From Bifidobacterium margollesii (GTDB lineage: Bacteria; Actinomycetota; Actinomycetes; Actinomycetales; Bifidobacteriaceae), in the NCBI RefSeq assembly GCF_002860355.1, contig NZ_NMWU01000037.1, positions 1 through 64,000 of the forward strand: DNA of 64,000 bases. Direction: 5' to 3'. The stretch's first letter is position 1, and each line of letters begins with the position of its first letter. Position numbers and translations under genes: made by a program. This document shows, one piece after another, positions 61,823 through 64,000 of the stretch. The notes beneath the pieces are model-generated. The model saw only the letters and a list, made by a program, of their open reading frames with translations, was not told where the DNA came from and did no database searches.

Positions 61823-62390
61823 GTACGTCTTCCCCCCACTATGTTTTTTTCGTATGTTTTCGTGCTGGCTGCGTGCCGGTTGCATGCGCTCCGCCGTCGA
61901 TCCGTTCGGATCTTTCCTCGGCTTTTCCGGTACCGTCTTTTCGGCTCGGGTTTCAGCGCGCCTCCCCAATGCCTTTTCCGGGGACGGCTTTTCACGGCGG
62001 CGAGACCTCACTATAACGGTCACGGCGATGTGGCCCAATTCGAGATGAGTGTGATCTCACATGGTAAAGTCCAAACCCCGTTCCGTACCGCAGTACAGTT
62101 TTGGGGTTTGGCGTGGTTTCGAGGTTCGGCGGAGGCTTCGCTCCAATATGCATCGAGGGCGTTCATAGGGCTTCCCCGCCTCCCCTTGAGGGGAAGCCGT
62201 CGATTTCAGCTCACGTCCTCGCTGGCCCCGGACCCGGCAGAGGGCTTCCCCTTGAGGGGAAGCTGTCGGCGTAGCCGACTGATGAGGTGAAATCGGACTC
62301 CGAAATCACGACTTCGTGACAAACGGATGACATGGAAAGGAGCGGCCCAGACACCAGTGAGTTAACCCAGGTAGGAATCCGCTCCCTTCG
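61823..62390. other. putP upstream region with palindromic repeats; no gene seen
   Basis: The putP promoter region lies at 61823-62050. From 62168 to 62290 there are palindromic repeats. A 7-bp stem GGAGCGG/CCGCTCC with a loop of about 30 bases lies at about 62339-62384. I see no coding sequence that resembles a real gene. Confidence 0.5.
62168..62290. repeat. Intergenic copies of the pglX-type palindromic repeat
   Basis: Unit 1 is GGGCTTCCCCGCCTCCCC with TTGAGGGGAAGCC (62168-62199). Unit 2 is GGGCTTCCCCTTGAGGGGAAG followed by CTGTCGGC-GTA-GCCGACTGATGAGG (62241-62287). Same two-hairpin core as the copies in pglX, about 27 kb away. Confidence 0.85.
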
Positions 62391-62579
62391 TTAATTGTAT
62401 CCGACGACCATCGTGACCAGTGTTCGGATCACTGATAGCGGATGATGAGGGAACATGTCATCGAACCGGAGGTTCTCGGATAGGTTCATGAGGATGCCGG
62501 TGTGGTAATCATCGTCGTATGGGTCTCGTGACCAGCCGCTCCCCTGTTCGTCAATCCAGTCGTTTCTGTGTAAGCTCAT
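62391..62579 (-). CDS. Short hypothetical frame, doubtful
   Basis: A 62-residue frame begins MSLHRNDWIDEQGSGW and ends LVTMVVGYN. A second short frame (36 residues, about 62572-62682, minus strand) overlaps its start in another phase, ending ALIYELTQKRLD. The pair may be a frameshifted remnant. No recognisable domain. Confidence 0.25.
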   Translation of the reverse strand: MSLHRNDWIDEQGSGWSRDPYDDDYHTGILMNLSENLRFDDMFPHHPLSVIRTLVTMVVGYN

Positions 62580-62726
62580 AGATCAGCGCGCCAAGCATGC
62601 CTGTGAACCTTATTTCGTTGACGAACGCCTGAACCTGTAGCACGGACTGACGCAAGAGCATCCATCATGCACTGCGTAGTATGCCGCATACGATGATGGT
62701 TTCCCGGTAATGAGTACACTGTTTTT

Positions 62727-63617
62727 ATGGGGATCGAACACATCGATGATGATCAGCCTTTCGAGACGACCGAGCGGTTGCGATGGCGTAACCGGCAGGC
62801 GTATGAGGATGCCGCCAACGGCCGGTATCATTCCGATAAGGGGATTCGGGACGAGAATGGTCGCTTAATCAGACAGCCTGACATCTTGTTCGGAAAAGCC
62901 GAAGAAGAGGAACCGGCGGATGCGGGTGTTCCACCGGTTCGGCCATCTGTCGGAGAAGAATGTCATACGTATGCCGATGAGCGGGATCGACAAAGGAATG
63001 CTCGGGACGAGTCGCATCCCATGGCCGAGGCGGTTGGCGTAATGATCGGTGAGATCATTACGCAGATACTGAATGACCCACGGGTGCAGGCCTCTCTGCG
63101 TCAGACCGTTCGTCATGCGGGAGCACGACTGATCGGGCTTGCAGACAAGGCAAAGTCGTACATCAGCAACGCTTGGGCTACCCGTGGAGCCGAAACGGAC
63201 TCGCATGCCGGCAAAGCGACGGCCATGGTGAAAACTTCAACCGATGCTACGGATATCAATGGAGAGAACATAGAAGGCGAGATCGTGCCCGATGAGTCGG
63301 TGACCATGACCAGCGACGAGTTCGCGGCCAGGCAAGAGGAGGCGCGACGTCTCAGGATATTCATGGCATCCATGCGGGAACGATTGGCTCAAGTGCGGCA
63401 TGATCTCGATCATGCGGTCATCACACCGGAGGAGGCCGGCAAGGAGACGACAAGAATCACGCAAAGACTCATGCGGGAACTGCCGGCATCGCAGTCATTG
63501 GAATTGGAGAACGGCTGTCGGGCCAGCGGAATCGACCTTCATGCCATGATCGATGGTTCGCCGATCGACCGTAATGCGGAAGTTCACCGCAATGGAAACG
63601 TTCATCACGACAAGTAG
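62727..63617 (+). CDS. Unrecognised 296-residue hydrophilic protein
   Basis: The protein begins MGIEHIDDDQPFETTERLRW. It is highly charged, with no signal peptide or strong membrane segment. A central stretch (AVGVMIGEIITQILNDPRVQ, about 101-120) and a C-terminal helical region (RRLRIFMASMRERLAQVRHD, about 210-229) are probably helical or coiled coil. It is directly followed by a membrane protein gene after eight bases, so the two form an operon. Codon use is more AT-rich than the core. The pair may be part of an acquired island. I assign no function. Confidence 0.65.
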   Translation: MGIEHIDDDQPFETTERLRWRNRQAYEDAANGRYHSDKGIRDENGRLIRQPDILFGKAEEEEPADAGVPPVRPSVGEECHTYADERDRQRNARDESHPMAEAVGVMIGEIITQILNDPRVQASLRQTVRHAGARLIGLADKAKSYISNAWATRGAETDSHAGKATAMVKTSTDATDINGENIEGEIVPDESVTMTSDEFAARQEEARRLRIFMASMRERLAQVRHDLDHAVITPEEAGKETTRITQRLMRELPASQSLELENGCRASGIDLHAMIDGSPIDRNAEVHRNGNVHHDK

Positions 63618-63625
63618 GGATTCTT

Positions 63626-64000
63626 ATGTATGACAAATACCAGCAGATTGACTATCGATGTCACTTATATCGTCAGACACGAATTCTTATGGTGACAGTC
63701 TTGCTGCTATTAGTCATTACGGTAACGGCATATGCAGTGGCGCTGATTCATTCGGCAATAGGATTCATCCACAGCTTGCCCGAGAACGTCTCGGTAATCA
63801 TGCATACGGTTATTTGGCTATCTGATCCCGACAATGTTTTAGGACGGTTTTTCGCCACATGGAATAACGCGCTGCTATTCATGACCAGCAATCCATGGCA
63901 TCAAATACTGTCGATCATGTTGCAATGGATCCTCACGCGTATCGCGGTCATTGACTCGGACACATTCATCATTCTGCTGGCTCGTGCGGTAGAGATGTGG
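63626..64000 (+). CDS. Membrane protein, partial (3' end outside window)
   Basis: The 125 visible residues begin MYDKYQQIDYRCHLYRQTRI. One long hydrophobic helix (LMVTVLLLLVITVTAYAVAL, about 22-41) follows a short basic cytoplasmic region. Further weakly hydrophobic segments follow (about 100-120). TAGGGA precedes the ATG. The frame is open to the window edge. It could be an integral membrane partner of the upstream protein, as in conjugative-element or secretion modules, but nothing visible decides this. Confidence 0.65.
   Translation, partial: MYDKYQQIDYRCHLYRQTRILMVTVLLLLVITVTAYAVALIHSAIGFIHSLPENVSVIMHTVIWLSDPDNVLGRFFATWNNALLFMTSNPWHQILSIMLQWILTRIAVIDSDTFIILLARAVEMW

Overview
The window is about 64 kb of a high-GC actinobacterial chromosome, most likely a Bifidobacterium. 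This rests on gene content and style: a fused shikimate kinase/dehydroquinate synthase (aroK-aroB), a Ctc-type L25, a complete SUF operon ending in sufU and a DUF59 gene, three-gene pntA-pntA2-pntB, and GC-rich codon use. The species cannot be fixed from the sequence alone.

Layout. 1-1.05 kb is mobile debris: the 5' part of an IS30-family transposase and three pieces of a prophage head-gene region. 1.1-26.3 kb is core genome: ilvE, rplY, transhydrogenase, an acyl-CoA synthetase, era/CBS-CorC/ybeY/phoH/HIT/rsmE, a tRNA-Leu(GAG), a SpoU methyltransferase, glgC, the sufBCDSU-sufT operon and pyrG. 26.4-43.0 kb is an accessory island carrying a complete type 1 BREX phage-defence operon. 43.1-62 kb is core again: aroQ, aroKB, aroC, a small prepilin peptidase, mltG, ruvX, alaS, two histidine phosphatases, an orphan response regulator, an MFS exporter, rpsD, a UvrD/PcrA helicase and putP. 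62-64 kb is a low-density accessory tail with palindromic repeats and two unrecognised genes, the last cut by the window edge.

The BREX island reads brxA-brxB-brxC-(Sel1-like gene)-(unknown gene)-pglX-(AlbA_2/ATPase/winged-helix gene)-pglZ-brxL, all on the minus strand. It sits between aroQ and pyrG with only 57 and 78 bp at its edges and no integrase. In this family BrxC, PglX and PglZ are thought to form the methylating and defending complex, with PglX supplying the adenine methyltransferase.

Four things make this island unusual. An extra AlbA_2-type gene is translationally coupled between pglX and pglZ and carries six 21-bp in-frame tandem repeats. pglX carries at least four in-frame insertions of a short palindromic repeat, including a 57-bp-period tandem array just upstream of the SAM-binding motif. 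The probable target-recognition part of pglX is visibly more AT-rich than its surroundings. BrxL ends in an MIT_C-like (phospholipase-D-like) domain rather than a recognisable Lon protease domain. The same palindromic repeat also lies in the intergenic region at 62.2 kb. These features together are the best candidates for undescribed biology here.
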